From: Chryseobacterium sp. JV274
Lineage (GTDB): Bacteria; Bacteroidota; Bacteroidia; Flavobacteriales; Weeksellaceae
DNA: 64,000 bases
Assembly: GCF_903969135.1 (NCBI RefSeq)
Contig: NZ_LR824569.1
Span: 2,997,001-3,061,000 of the forward strand
Direction: 5' to 3'
In this document: in pieces, positions 7,274-16,407 of the stretch
Layout: each line of letters opens with the position of its first letter
Numbering within the stretch: position 1 is the stretch's first letter
The notes under the pieces: model-generated
Databases searched by the model: none
Told to the model about the DNA's origin: nothing
Seen by the model: only the letters and a program-made list of their open reading frames with translations
Translations under genes and position numbers: made by a program

Positions 7274-8293
7274 TTATTTGGTTTTACCAAAGTCTTCCGG
7301 CAACAGGTAATTTCCTGTAAAAGGATCAAGATAAACTTTGGGGCCTAAAGTATTCTTTTTTTTATTTGAGAGACTAACATCTATGACCGCGCCAATAACA
7401 CCACCAACCAAACCACCTGCAGCAACTCCAATGGTGACACCACTTGCAGTTGTTTCAGGAAATAGTTCTGCTTTTGTTACTTCAATAAAAACACCGTTCT
7501 CATCTTTAAAAATCTCAGTGTAACCAACAGGAATATTTTTATATGCTATTCCTTTATACACAAAAGCGTAAAAATGTCTTATCCCCGTTTTCTCCTCTCC
7601 TTTTACTGCTTTTGTCACCACTCCTTTATCATTAGCCTGCAAAGTAAATCCGGGTTCAGGATTATGGATAAAGAAGCTGTAATAATCTTTGTACACCCCT
7701 TCTTTCAATTCGTTTGCATTCAGGATGCTAAGTTTTTCTTTTAATAGAGAGCAATAGCTAGGAAGATCACTTTCTGAAACACTAAATTCCCATGGTTCTC
7801 CTTTATAAGATTCTTTAAACAGATCAGTAAGAATTAAAGTCGCTTTTCTGGACAGGCTTTGGGCTAAATAGGGCGTTATACGTGATGAAACTGTTGCTAT
7901 TGTATCTTTTCTGTCAATAAAATGATATCCATCTTCTTTCTTAATAAATGTACTTGCTCTTAATTCAAGCTTTCCGATAGAGTATTTTTCTTTTTTGTCT
8001 TCTGAGATATTCAACCTTTCCAGCAAAAGAACCATGTCATCATTTCCTCTTACCGGATTGTATTTATAAAACCAATCTGTTATGTCTTTGCCGGCATTAT
8101 TTTCGAAAATAATTTTCACCTCGTCTTTATGATACATGACCATTCCGACTTCCTGATTTGCTCTTTGATCTATCACCGTAAAACTTTTAATAGAGTTTTT
8201 ATTATCTTTAATAGATTTTGAAAGATCAATTGTTTCTATTTTCTGTCCCAATAATACCATCGAAAATAATAAAAAGAAAAGTGTTTTTTTCAT
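7274..8293 (-). CDS. secreted hypothetical protein with C-terminal glycine-zipper segment
   Basis: A 339-residue protein with a short hydrophobic signal (FFLLFSMVLLGQ). The middle is mixed alpha/beta without a motif I recognise. Near the C-terminus, a Gly-rich hydrophobic segment (IGVAAGGLVGGVIGAVID) resembles glycine-zipper membrane segments of envelope proteins. It is followed by a short polar tail ending in PEDFGKTK. It is probably a periplasmic or outer-membrane-associated protein. It lies upstream of lepA on the same strand but 122 bp away, so co-transcription is uncertain. No function can be assigned. Confidence 0.7.
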   Translation of the reverse strand: MKKTLFFLLFSMVLLGQKIETIDLSKSIKDNKNSIKSFTVIDQRANQEVGMVMYHKDEVKIIFENNAGKDITDWFYKYNPVRGNDDMVLLLERLNISEDKKEKYSIGKLELRASTFIKKEDGYHFIDRKDTIATVSSRITPYLAQSLSRKATLILTDLFKESYKGEPWEFSVSESDLPSYCSLLKEKLSILNANELKEGVYKDYYSFFIHNPEPGFTLQANDKGVVTKAVKGEEKTGIRHFYAFVYKGIAYKNIPVGYTEIFKDENGVFIEVTKAELFPETTASGVTIGVAAGGLVGGVIGAVIDVSLSNKKKNTLGPKVYLDPFTGNYLLPEDFGKTK

Positions 8294-8339
8294 ATGTGAA
8301 CTTTCTGGTAAAAGTAATTTTTTTTGTTGTAAAAATTAA

Positions 8340-8371
8340 ACGGCTCTCACAGAAAGATCTGTAAGAGCCGT
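8340..8371 (-). terminator. terminator of the ECF sigma operon
   Basis: A 14-bp stem, ACGGCTCTCACAGA with TCTGTAAGAGCCGT (one mismatch), around an AAGA loop. On the minus strand it is followed by a T-rich tract. Confidence 0.75.
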
Positions 8372-8393
8372 CCAACATTAAAAAAATAAACTA

Positions 8394-8903
8394 TTATGGG
8401 TTTTGTCTAGGTCCCGAAGCATTATTGTTTCCGTGAGGTTTTCTTTCATCCATTTTATCCTTCATCATTTTCTCGGATTGAAACAACTTCAGAACTTTCT
8501 GGCAGGGAATTACCTGCTGCATTTTTTCTGCATATCTTTTTCTGTTATCTAACAGTTTTTGTCCTACTTCAAAGCTTTGCTGCAATTTGGCCTTTGCTTC
8601 TTCATCCGTTAGAGTTTCAGGATCAAAGCTTGAATTAAACTGACTTTTGATTTGCTTTTGGCTATCCAGATATTCGTTATACAATTGTGTAAATTCGGCT
8701 TTATCACCTGGATCGACATTCAGATTATCCATAATCATATTGTTCCTGAATTTTTTCAGGAGCTCTTTTCTCTCTTCCGGAGAAAGATTATTGATGACTT
8801 CCTTCCTTTCCTTAGGGTCCATCTTTTTCCAGTCGTAATCACTCCTTTGGGCATTTAATCCAAAGCCATAAATAATCAAAAACGTCAATAATATCTTTTT
8901 CAT
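8394..8903 (-). CDS. Spy/CpxP-like periplasmic protein, sensor of ECF-type sigma factor
   Basis: A 169-residue protein with a signal peptide (LLTFLIIYGFGLNAQ). The mature part is helical and charged, with LSPEERKELLKKFRN and repeated Lys/Gln-rich helices that resemble the Spy/CpxP fold. It ends in a low-complexity Asn/Pro tail. It is the third gene of an operon behind an ECF sigma factor and a single-pass anti-sigma-like protein. That arrangement is common in Bacteroidetes, where this protein is thought to act in the periplasm as a stress or ligand sensor for the anti-sigma factor. The role is inferred from context. Confidence 0.75.
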   Translation of the reverse strand: MKKILLTFLIIYGFGLNAQRSDYDWKKMDPKERKEVINNLSPEERKELLKKFRNNMIMDNLNVDPGDKAEFTQLYNEYLDSQKQIKSQFNSSFDPETLTDEEAKAKLQQSFEVGQKLLDNRKRYAEKMQQVIPCQKVLKLFQSEKMMKDKMDERKPHGNNNASGPRQNP

Positions 8904-8909
8904 TTTCTT

Positions 8910-9452
8910 TTAATTATAAATATCCAAATAAACGTCCTGAGTCGAATTACTTGCTAGCTCTGCAATTTCAGAGTTAGAAAACGAGTCCAGATATTCATTC
9001 ATTTGTGTTTCTACTTTTTTATTCACGGTTTTCACCGGTTTGGGTGTCTCGATTGTTTTTTCAGTTTCGCTTACATTTTTAGAAGCATAAACATTGTTAC
9101 TCTTTTGATTTCCAACTGTTTGATTATTATTTTCAACAGAAGTTAAATCAGATTTTAAAGTTTCGTAAGCAAGCTCGCCCTCTGTTTTTGGTTCTTTGGT
9201 ATTGGCTGTATATGTTGTTTCAGAATTCAATCCTTTTTGCGTAGAATCATTATCTGAATTAAAAACATAAGTTGCTCCAAAGATCAAAGCCAGTGATGCC
9301 GCTGCAGCATACATCCAGTTCAGCTTAAAGACAGGTGCTTTTTTACTTGTCTTTATATCATTCATAACGTTCTCCTGAATATTTTCAAACATATTATCAG
9401 GAACTGTGTAAATGTTTTTACGCTCTAATTTTTCTATGTCGAACTCTTTCAT
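8910..9452 (-). CDS. putative anti-sigma factor, single-pass membrane protein
   Basis: A 180-residue protein with a cytoplasmic N-terminal stretch of about 45 residues and one membrane helix (about 47-66, MYAAAASLALIFGATYVF). A low-complexity Asn/Thr/Lys-rich periplasmic part and a short conserved C-terminus (EYLDSFSNSEIAELASN) follow. The gene sits between the ECF sigma gene (18 bp upstream) and the Spy-like gene (6 bp downstream), which is the basis for the call. No zinc-binding HxxxCxxC anti-sigma motif is visible in the N-terminus. Confidence 0.7.
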   Translation of the reverse strand: MKEFDIEKLERKNIYTVPDNMFENIQENVMNDIKTSKKAPVFKLNWMYAAAASLALIFGATYVFNSDNDSTQKGLNSETTYTANTKEPKTEGELAYETLKSDLTSVENNNQTVGNQKSNNVYASKNVSETEKTIETPKPVKTVNKKVETQMNEYLDSFSNSEIAELASNSTQDVYLDIYN

Positions 9453-9470
9453 CTTTGTTGGGTCAAAAAA

Positions 9471-10022
9471 TTATCTTTCGTAATTTTCTTTAATATAATC
9501 TTCTATTTTTTGTTTGGCATAATGATAATTTGTTTTCAATGTTCCTACCGACATATCTACAATTTTTGATATTTCTTCGTAGGGTAAATCATCATAATAC
9601 CGCATCATAAATACCAGTTTCTGCTTTTCGGGCAGGCTTTGTATGGCGTTCTGCAGCAAAAGCTGTATTTCTTCGGCATCTCCTTCCGTATTATCAGCTA
9701 CAAGATTCTGCATGTGATACTCCGGATCTTCATCAGTTTTCTGCATCTTCTTCATTTTATTCACCTGCTGCAATGCTTCGTTGGTTGCAATTCTGTACAA
9801 CCAGGTATACAACTGGCTATCATTTTTGAACTGATGAAAATTTTGATAAGCTTTAATAAAAGTTTCCTGCAAAGTATCCTGTGCAAGATCTCCGTCCACA
9901 ATAATTCTTCTTATATGCCAGTACAATCTGCTTTGATAGGCATCCATCAAGGCCCGGACACCTTTATCCTGGGTCCGTGGATTCTGCATCAACGAAATAA
10001 TTTCCGCGTCCTTAATCTTCAT
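9471..10022 (-). CDS. ECF-type RNA polymerase sigma factor
   Basis: A 183-residue protein with sigma-70 region 2 (SRLYWHIRRIIVDGDLAQDTLQETFIKAY, about 30-60) and region 4 (LPEKQKLVFMMRYYDDLPYEEISKIVDMSVGTLKTNYHYAKQKIE, about 130-175). The latter includes the helix-turn-helix EISKIVDMSVGTLKTN. It is first in an operon with an anti-sigma-like and a Spy-like protein. A TATTTTTG -7 box about 27 bp upstream indicates expression from the main sigma factor. I see no ECF-type GTAAC/GTC autoregulatory promoter upstream. The regulon is unknown. Confidence 0.92.
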   Translation of the reverse strand: MKIKDAEIISLMQNPRTQDKGVRALMDAYQSRLYWHIRRIIVDGDLAQDTLQETFIKAYQNFHQFKNDSQLYTWLYRIATNEALQQVNKMKKMQKTDEDPEYHMQNLVADNTEGDAEEIQLLLQNAIQSLPEKQKLVFMMRYYDDLPYEEISKIVDMSVGTLKTNYHYAKQKIEDYIKENYER

Positions 10023-10048
10023 GAGATGCCTTACATTGTTTTGGATTA

Positions 10049-10056
10049 CAAAAATA
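10049..10056 (-). promoter_or_regulatory. -7 box of the ECF sigma operon
   Basis: TATTTTTG on the minus strand matches TAnnTTTG and lies 26 bp before the ATG. Confidence 0.45.
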
Positions 10057-10192
10057 ACTGAAAGTTAAATTAAAACTTCAATTTTCAATTTAAATATTTA
10101 AAATAATATGAGACACTTACGCAATAAACGTGCCTATATTGAAGTGTGAGATTTCTGAGGACATCTTCCTTTTCCGGCTCAGCTTAAAATCT

Positions 10193-10200
10193 TATATTTG
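10193..10200 (+). promoter_or_regulatory. -7 box immediately upstream of the DUF2520 gene
   Basis: TATATTTG ends 4 bp before the ATG at 10205. The transcript would start at or next to the start codon, giving a leaderless or nearly leaderless mRNA. Confidence 0.5.
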
Positions 10201-10204
10201 TTAT

Positions 10205-10954
10205 ATGCAAATTGTAATCATCGGTTCCGGAAATGTTGCCTATCATATGGCAAAAGCTTTCACTTTGAAAAGTATTCCCCTGGCCCAGATTTTTGGCAGG
10301 AACGAAAAAGAATTGAGTAAGATTTCAGAAGAATTAAATATTCCTTATTCCACAGATCATCTGGAGGAAGCAGATCTTTATATCGTCTGTGTCAGTGATA
10401 ATTCTATAGAAGAAGTTTCAAAGAGTATTTCCAGAAAAGACTGTTTGGTTGCCCATACATCAGGATCACTTCCAAAAGAAGCTTTGTCTGGTGAGTACAG
10501 GAAAGCAAGCTTCTACCCTTTGCAGACTTTTTCAAAATCAAAAGAACTGGAGTATGAAAAAATACCATTCTTCATAGAAGCAGAAAATGAGGGAGATCAA
10601 AAAATATTGCTTGATCTCGCTTCACAGATTTCAGAGAAAGTAATGGAAAGCAGCCACGAAAAAAGAAAATATATTCATTTAACGGCTGTTTTCGCCTGTA
10701 ATTTTGTGAATCATCTTTTTTCAAGAGCTAAAGAAATTTCGGATTCTCAGGATATTCCGTTTGATTATTTTTTACCGCTGATTGATGAAACGGTTCAGAA
10801 AATTTATGAAATTGAACCCAAACAGGCACAGACCGGCCCTGCAGTGAGAAATGATGTAAGAATTTTACAGCTGCATGAACAGTTATTAAAAGACGAAAGT
10901 CTTAAAATTTATAAAACAATGAATCATTCTATTCAGGAAATGTATGAGTTATAA
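10205..10954 (+). CDS. Rossmann-like / DUF2520 protein
   Basis: A 249-residue protein whose N-terminus MQIVIIGSGNVAYHMAKAF is an NAD(P)-binding GxGxxA fold. It is followed by LYIVCVSDNSIEEVSK, VAHTSGSLP and FYPLQTFSK, the Rossmann-like part of the DUF2520 family, and by a helical C-terminal domain. I rejected a 25-codon upstream extension because the -7 box lies within it. The enzyme is probably an NAD(P)-dependent oxidoreductase related to 6-phosphogluconate-dehydrogenase-type folds; the substrate is unknown. It overlaps kdsC by 11 bp and is followed by maf, a common Bacteroidetes gene order. Confidence 0.85.
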   Translation: MQIVIIGSGNVAYHMAKAFTLKSIPLAQIFGRNEKELSKISEELNIPYSTDHLEEADLYIVCVSDNSIEEVSKSISRKDCLVAHTSGSLPKEALSGEYRKASFYPLQTFSKSKELEYEKIPFFIEAENEGDQKILLDLASQISEKVMESSHEKRKYIHLTAVFACNFVNHLFSRAKEISDSQDIPFDYFLPLIDETVQKIYEIEPKQAQTGPAVRNDVRILQLHEQLLKDESLKIYKTMNHSIQEMYEL

Positions 10955-11462
10955 AGAGAAATTAAAAGATATTAAGGCATTTGTATTTGATGTTGACGGC
11001 GTTTTCACAGACGGAAGTGTTTATCTTCTTCCCGGAGGAAATATGTGCAGAGTAATGAATGTTCTGGACGGATATGCAGTAGTGAAAGCATTAAAAAACA
11101 ATTATTTGATTGGAGTGATTACCGGTGGAAATGATGAAATGGTAAAACACAGAATCAATTACCTGGGTATCCAGGATTACTATCCGAAATCCCACAACAA
11201 AATAGATGATTTTGAAGATTTTAAGAAAAAACACAATCTTAAAAATGAAGAAATCCTGACTATGGGTGATGATCTTCCGGATATTCATATTATGGAAAGT
11301 TCGGCTATTGCGGCATGTCCTGAAAATGCAGTTCCTGAAGTAAAAGGAATCTCCGATTATATTTCCCCGAAAAAAGGAGGAACCGGAGCAGTACGCGATG
11401 TGATTGAACAGGTGATGAAGGTTCAGGGAAACTGGCATGACGATAATACTCAATCTGTATAA
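10944..11462 (+). CDS. kdsC: KdsC-type HAD phosphatase (3-deoxy-D-manno-octulosonate 8-phosphate phosphatase)
   Basis: A 172-residue HAD-superfamily enzyme of the C0-capped subfamily. The nucleophile motif is DVDGVFTDGSVYL (Asp17, Asp19), motif II is ITGG, and MGDDLPDIHIM supplies the Mg-binding Asp pair. Length and motifs match KDO-8-P phosphatase, which releases KDO for lipopolysaccharide core synthesis in the cytoplasm. It begins inside the end of the DUF2520 gene, an overlap implying translational coupling. An alternative HAD phosphatase role cannot be excluded without the rest of the KDO pathway. Confidence 0.85.
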   Translation: MSYKEKLKDIKAFVFDVDGVFTDGSVYLLPGGNMCRVMNVLDGYAVVKALKNNYLIGVITGGNDEMVKHRINYLGIQDYYPKSHNKIDDFEDFKKKHNLKNEEILTMGDDLPDIHIMESSAIAACPENAVPEVKGISDYISPKKGGTGAVRDVIEQVMKVQGNWHDDNTQSV

Positions 11463-11470
11463 TTACTGGT

Positions 11471-12034
11471 ATGAAATTACTTTTAGCCTCTCAATCGCCA
11501 AGAAGAAAGGAGCTTCTTTCCAACCTGGGTTTTGAATTTGAAGTTGTAAAAATAGACTGTGAAGAAATTCTTCCAAAACATATAAAAATAGAAGAAGCTG
11601 CAGCTTATCTATCTGATTTAAAAGCAGATGCTTTCAGACACTTGGAAGCAGATGAAGTTCTGCTGACCGCTGATACTGTTGTAGCCATTGACAATCAGAT
11701 TCTTGGGAAACCAAAAGATGAAGTTGATGCTTACAAAATGCTTCAGAGCCTTTCCGGAAAAACTCACCAGGTATATACAGGAATCACCATCAAAACTGCA
11801 GATAAATCCATTACAGAAACTGATGTTGCTGACGTTACACTTGATGAGCTCTCCGATGAGGAAATAAACTATTACGTTCAAAACTATAAGCCTTTTGATA
11901 AAGCGGGCAGCTATGGTATTCAGGAATGGCTGGGAATGGCAAAGATCACCAGCCTTACAGGAAGTTTTTATACCATTATGGGACTTCCTACTCATCTTGT
12001 TTATAAAATATTGAAAGAAACCTCCCTGATTTAA
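11471..12034 (+). CDS. maf: Maf-family nucleotide pyrophosphatase
   Basis: A 187-residue protein starting MKLLLASQSPRRKELL, the Maf SxSPRR signature. DTVVAIDNQILGKPKD, SGKTHQVYTG and DKAGSYGIQEW complete the conserved active site. Maf/YhdE enzymes hydrolyse dTTP, UTP or modified nucleotides to monophosphates and help keep them out of nucleic acids; they are also linked to septum control. It lies 8 bp downstream of kdsC, so it is the third gene of the operon. The final codons end in KETSLI without additional domains. Confidence 0.92.
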   Translation: MKLLLASQSPRRKELLSNLGFEFEVVKIDCEEILPKHIKIEEAAAYLSDLKADAFRHLEADEVLLTADTVVAIDNQILGKPKDEVDAYKMLQSLSGKTHQVYTGITIKTADKSITETDVADVTLDELSDEEINYYVQNYKPFDKAGSYGIQEWLGMAKITSLTGSFYTIMGLPTHLVYKILKETSLI

Positions 12035-12184
12035 GAAATTATTGAAGTTTCGAATATCAGTTAAAGAAGAAATAAAATATTTCCACAAGAAATATAAATA
12101 TTATTCATTATAAAATTTTATTATTTTTACAAAATCATCAAACTGCTGATAATAAAAAGCAGATTAGCAAGTTATAATTGAATA

Positions 12185-14770
12185 ATGAAAAAGAATATAT
12201 TATTCCTTTTAGTGATATGCCTTGTTGCTTCCTGTGCTACCAAAACAAAAAAGCCGGAGCAGCGATCAAAACTATTGAAAGGATTTTCCACATATTACAA
12301 CACTCTTTTTAATGCGAAAGATGCGTTAAACAGTGAGTTTACAACCAGAGATAAGGGACATAAAGACAATTTTTATGCTCCTTATATACCTATTCTTACC
12401 TATGAAGAACAACCTTTGGGAAGTGATCTTGGACAATCAGAGGCTTTTGCCGAAAACTCCATGAAAATGGCTGAAGTAGCCAACAAACCTTCAGGAAGAG
12501 GAAATTCCGGAGTGCCGAATATCCCTGGCGGACCTCAGGGAAATACCCCTGCAAGGCCTGAAGGAGAACAAGGTAAAGGTGCTACTACACTTGAAATTGC
12601 GGAAGCAAAAGCTTTAAAAGCGATTAATAAATATTCTGTGACCAGAAATGGTGAAGAAAAAAACAAGCAGATTTTCGATGCCTATATGATTCTTGCCCAA
12701 GCGAGAATTTATAGAGGTAAATCCCTGGAAGCGCTGGATGCTCTTAATTATGTGTTCACCCATATGAAAGACGATAAAAGAATTGCACTGGCAAGAATTT
12801 ATCAGGGGCTTGCCTATGACCAAATCAAAGATTATCACAGAGCTCATGAAACTTTTGCTAAACTGAAAGGAGAAGACATTAATAAAAGCTATGCAAAACT
12901 GCTGAGCATCTATTATTCTGAATCTCTGCTGGATGCAGGTAAAAAGGAAGAGGCAGCCAAAGAGCTTGATGAAGCTTTTGAACTGAACAGCAACAGAAAA
13001 CTAAAGAGTAGAATTGCTTATCTGAGAGGCCAGGTTTTAGAAAATCTGAACCAGAATGATAAAGCAAGAGAAAGCTATACCGCAGCTTATAAATATGCCA
13101 ATGATTTTGAATTTGAAGTAAAATCTCAGATTGCCATTGCTAAAACTTTTAATGGTAAAGGTGACTATGCCGGAGCCAAAAACTATCTGGAAGGAATCAG
13201 TAAAAAAGGTACTTATGGTTCCAGAAAAAATGAATTTTATTATGCTTTAGGCTTAATGGCCAACAAAGCAGGAAAAAAAGAAGAAGCCCAGCAATTCTTC
13301 AGAAAATCACTGTTTGAAAAGGTGTCTGACCCTCAGATCCGTGGATTGGCTTATTACGAAATAGGAAAAAGCTATCTTGACAAGAATGATTACATCGGGG
13401 CCGGAAGCTATTATGATTCTGCGCTTGCCGTAATGACGTATGAGCCATCAAAAATCCTTTTAAAAGATCAGTCTGCCTACATCAAAAAGATTTCAAGGAA
13501 TTATTATCTGATCAAAAAGAATGACAGTATTCTTTCACTGGCAAAGATGGATGAAGGCCAGAAAACAGACTATTTCACAAAATATATAGCAAAATTAAAG
13601 ATTAAAGAAGAAAAAGAGGAACAGGAAAGAAGACGCGCAGAAAGGAACAAAGGATTTGATACCGGAGATTATAGCGCTAATTCTATTTTTGCTAACAGCT
13701 CCAATGCTTTTGAGGATTTCGGAGTAACTACCAAAGGATTTTACTTCGGAAATACCGGTACTGTAAGCAAAGGAACCTCTACCTTTAAACAAGTTTGGGG
13801 AGATCGTGCTCTTGCTGATAACTGGCGTTTTTCCAAGAAAATGGCTTCCATTGAAGATATGAAGAATGAAGCGTTGGGGGTAACTTCAGCACCTAATCCT
13901 AGACGTTTTGAACCTTCTTACTATATTGAGCAGATCCCAACAGATCAGGGTAAATTATCCCAATTGAAAAAGGACAGAGATACCGCTTCATTAGGTCTGG
14001 GAATCATGTATCAGAATTATTTTACCAACACTCCCCTGGCGACAAAAACGCTGTATGATCTTGTAGATGTAAAACCGGAAGAAAAGGTAATGCTACAGGC
14101 ATTGTATGAAATTTTTGCCATGAATTATGAGAAAAATCCACAGGCATCTGAAAAAGCGAAACAAATTCTGTTGGCGGATTATCCTTACACTTCTTATGCT
14201 GAATTTGCCAGAAATCCTAAAAACAAATCGTTCGTAAAATCAACGGAGGAAGTTGAAAATGAATATAAAAAAGCATATGCCTTATTTGAATCGGAAAAAT
14301 TTTTGGAAAGTAAGGAGGTCATAGATCAGACTCTTCAAAAATTTCCTAAAGATGCACTAGTTCCTAAATTGTACCTGCTCAATGCATTCAATGCAGGAAA
14401 ATCCAGTGGAAAGGAAGTAATGATTCTGCAGCTTGAACAGATTGCCCTGAATTATTCTAAAACTCCTGAAGGGATAAGAGCTAAAGAAATGTTGATTTAT
14501 CTGAAAAGCGACCTCAGCTTCCAGGCAACGGATAATAAAGGAAATGCCGTCCCTCAACAACCCGCAGGAGCACCTGTACAACCTAATGCCCAGAACACCG
14601 GCATTCCGCAAATGAACAATGGAAAAGTACAAAAGCTGGAAAATATCAGTACAAAAACTCTGAATATGGATCCTACTCCACAACAGGGAAATCCTGACCA
14701 GCAGCAGCAAAAAAATAAAAAATCAACAGAAACCAAACCTGGGTCAAAGGCACCGCCAAGACCTCAATAA
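12185..14770 (+). CDS. sprE: SprE/PorW-like TPR lipoprotein of type IX secretion/gliding
   Basis: An 861-residue lipoprotein: the signal ends CLVASCATK with the lipidated Cys near residue 17. The stretch GFSTYYNTLFNAKDAL just after it resembles the conserved N-terminus of SprE/PorW proteins. Several TPR-like helical pairs follow (for example residues about 160-420 with ALDALNYVFTHM and YKYANDFEFE). The C-terminal 100 residues are Pro/Gln/Asn-rich and disordered. SprE is needed for type IX secretion and gliding in flavobacteria, working at the periplasmic face with outer-membrane components. Family assignment rests on the N-terminal signature and architecture. It is monocistronic, with a strong terminator. 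Confidence 0.78.
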   Translation: MKKNILFLLVICLVASCATKTKKPEQRSKLLKGFSTYYNTLFNAKDALNSEFTTRDKGHKDNFYAPYIPILTYEEQPLGSDLGQSEAFAENSMKMAEVANKPSGRGNSGVPNIPGGPQGNTPARPEGEQGKGATTLEIAEAKALKAINKYSVTRNGEEKNKQIFDAYMILAQARIYRGKSLEALDALNYVFTHMKDDKRIALARIYQGLAYDQIKDYHRAHETFAKLKGEDINKSYAKLLSIYYSESLLDAGKKEEAAKELDEAFELNSNRKLKSRIAYLRGQVLENLNQNDKARESYTAAYKYANDFEFEVKSQIAIAKTFNGKGDYAGAKNYLEGISKKGTYGSRKNEFYYALGLMANKAGKKEEAQQFFRKSLFEKVSDPQIRGLAYYEIGKSYLDKNDYIGAGSYYDSALAVMTYEPSKILLKDQSAYIKKISRNYYLIKKNDSILSLAKMDEGQKTDYFTKYIAKLKIKEEKEEQERRRAERNKGFDTGDYSANSIFANSSNAFEDFGVTTKGFYFGNTGTVSKGTSTFKQVWGDRALADNWRFSKKMASIEDMKNEALGVTSAPNPRRFEPSYYIEQIPTDQGKLSQLKKDRDTASLGLGIMYQNYFTNTPLATKTLYDLVDVKPEEKVMLQALYEIFAMNYEKNPQASEKAKQILLADYPYTSYAEFARNPKNKSFVKSTEEVENEYKKAYALFESEKFLESKEVIDQTLQKFPKDALVPKLYLLNAFNAGKSSGKEVMILQLEQIALNYSKTPEGIRAKEMLIYLKSDLSFQATDNKGNAVPQQPAGAPVQPNAQNTGIPQMNNGKVQKLENISTKTLNMDPTPQQGNPDQQQQKNKKSTETKPGSKAPPRPQ

Positions 14771-14778
14771 AATAAAAA

Positions 14779-14806
14779 AGCGAAGATCTACTCTTCGCTT
14801 TTTTTA
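14779..14806. terminator. bidirectional terminator between sprE and tsaB
   Basis: The stem AGCGAAGA/TCTTCGCT with loop TCTAC is flanked by A-rich and T7 tracts, so it can end both converging transcripts. Confidence 0.85.
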
Positions 14807-14836
14807 TGCAGTTATTTATTATTTGAACTAATAATC

Positions 14837-15511
14837 TTACGGGTTCTTCTTCTTTACTCCATGGAAATCTTTGAGATAGAAAGGCTCAAAATAAGCCATA
14901 TCTTCAAATTCTTTATTTCCTATTTTTTCCAATGTCTTTTTGATAAGATATTTCGCAGAAGGATACACATTCTCGTTAAAAACAGCATCAGGAAGATTCA
15001 GAATCTCTTTTGCTTTCTTGGCACCATCACCTACAAACAATACTTTTTTATCTCTGAATTCTTCAAAAGAAGTTTCTTCCAAAATCTTGGCTTCGGTCTC
15101 AGATAATTCTTTTCCCGTATTTCCATCATAAACGGCCGTATACACCTCCATTCTCCTCGCGTCAATCAAAGGCACTATAAAATCATAGTTATTGTCTAAA
15201 AAGGGCTCTATCATGCTTTCAAGGGAGTTTATAGCAATCAATGGAACTTTAAGACCATAGCAGAATCCTTTTGCAGAGGCTGCACCAATCCTCAAGCCTG
15301 TGTAAGATCCGGGACCTTTCCCCAAAGAAACGGCTTCGATATCTTTAAGAGCAATTCCAGCCCCTTCCAACGCCCATTCTACATAGGTATGAAGGCTTTC
15401 AGATTGTTTATAATTTTCAGAAACTTCTTCACATACACACAGCAGTTTTTCATTGTCTGATACCGCTACTGAACAGTTTTTGGAAGATGTTTCCAGATAT
15501 AGAATTTTCAT
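14837..15511 (-). CDS. tsaB: TsaB, tRNA threonylcarbamoyladenosine complex subunit
   Basis: A 224-residue ASKHA-fold protein beginning MKILYLETSSKNCSVAVS, with SLGKGPGSYTGLRIGAASAKG in the family position and PLIDARRMEVYTAVYDG mid-protein. TsaB pairs with TsaD and TsaE to make t6A37 on ANN-decoding tRNAs. It lacks the TsaD metal-binding HxxxH, as expected for TsaB. It converges on sprE, and the SDR gene lies 66 bp upstream on the same strand. Confidence 0.93.
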   Translation of the reverse strand: MKILYLETSSKNCSVAVSDNEKLLCVCEEVSENYKQSESLHTYVEWALEGAGIALKDIEAVSLGKGPGSYTGLRIGAASAKGFCYGLKVPLIAINSLESMIEPFLDNNYDFIVPLIDARRMEVYTAVYDGNTGKELSETEAKILEETSFEEFRDKKVLFVGDGAKKAKEILNLPDAVFNENVYPSAKYLIKKTLEKIGNKEFEDMAYFEPFYLKDFHGVKKKNP

Positions 15512-15577
15512 TTTTTTGTTTTAAGCTAAACAGCAAAATTGCTTTTAATATTCTGCAAATTTAGTCCATTATTTTGA

Positions 15578-16327
15578 CTATTTTCTATAAATCGTTCTCG
15601 GTTCTGCCTGAGCACTCGGGTAGATTGTCATGTCTGAAACGGTAACATGTTTCGGAGCATTCACACAATAAGCAATGGCATCCGCAATGTCTTCAGCTTT
15701 CAGAGCATCATAGCCTGCATACACTGTTGAAGCTTTCTCACTGTCACCTTTGAATCTTACCAAAGAGAAATCGGTTTCTACAGCTCCCGGCTGAATATTG
15801 GTTACTTTGATCCCAAATTCCGTAAGCTCCAGTCTCATTCCTTCTGAAATCACGTCTACAGCTTTCTTCGTTGCACAGTACACTACTCCATTCGCATAGG
15901 TTTGTCTTGCCGCTACAGAACTTATATTTATTATATGACCTAAATTTTTAGTTTTCATAATCGGGATGATCATTTTAGAAACATAGAGTAGTCCCTTTAC
16001 ATTCCCATCAATCATAGAATCCCAGTCATCAGTCTTCCCGGCAGAAAGAGGGTCCAACCCATGAGCATTTCCTGCATTATTGATCAGAACATCAATCTCT
16101 TTCCAGTTTTCCGGAAGCGAATCAATGGCTGCTTCCACTTCTTTAAGACTCCTTACATCAAACAATAAACTAAATATTTCGGTATACTGAGATAGCTCTG
16201 ATTTTACAGCTTCCAGTACTTCACTTCTTCTTCCACAGATGATGATTCTGTTTCCTTGTTTTGCAAGAAGTTCTGCAGTGGCTTTACCTATACCGGAAGT
16301 TGCTCCGGTGATTAATATTGTCTTCAT
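15578..16327 (-). CDS. SDR-family NADP-dependent oxidoreductase (YdfG-like)
   Basis: A 249-residue classical short-chain dehydrogenase: cofactor motif GATSGIGKA (7-15), NNAG and the catalytic YCATK (Tyr-x3-Lys). ISSVA supplies the catalytic Ser. The Arg/Arg after beta2 (CGRRSEVL) suggests NADP preference. The sequence style is close to YdfG/serine dehydrogenase-like SDRs, which reduce 3-hydroxy acids or malonic semialdehyde; the substrate here is not determinable. It is probably transcribed with tsaB downstream, or independently. Confidence 0.88.
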   Translation of the reverse strand: MKTILITGATSGIGKATAELLAKQGNRIIICGRRSEVLEAVKSELSQYTEIFSLLFDVRSLKEVEAAIDSLPENWKEIDVLINNAGNAHGLDPLSAGKTDDWDSMIDGNVKGLLYVSKMIIPIMKTKNLGHIINISSVAARQTYANGVVYCATKKAVDVISEGMRLELTEFGIKVTNIQPGAVETDFSLVRFKGDSEKASTVYAGYDALKAEDIADAIAYCVNAPKHVTVSDMTIYPSAQAEPRTIYRK

Positions 16328-16407
16328 AAAATTGCTTATTAACGATATGAATGGAATACTTTACCTGGAGTATGATATTATTCCTTTCATACATTGTTAT
16401 TGATTTA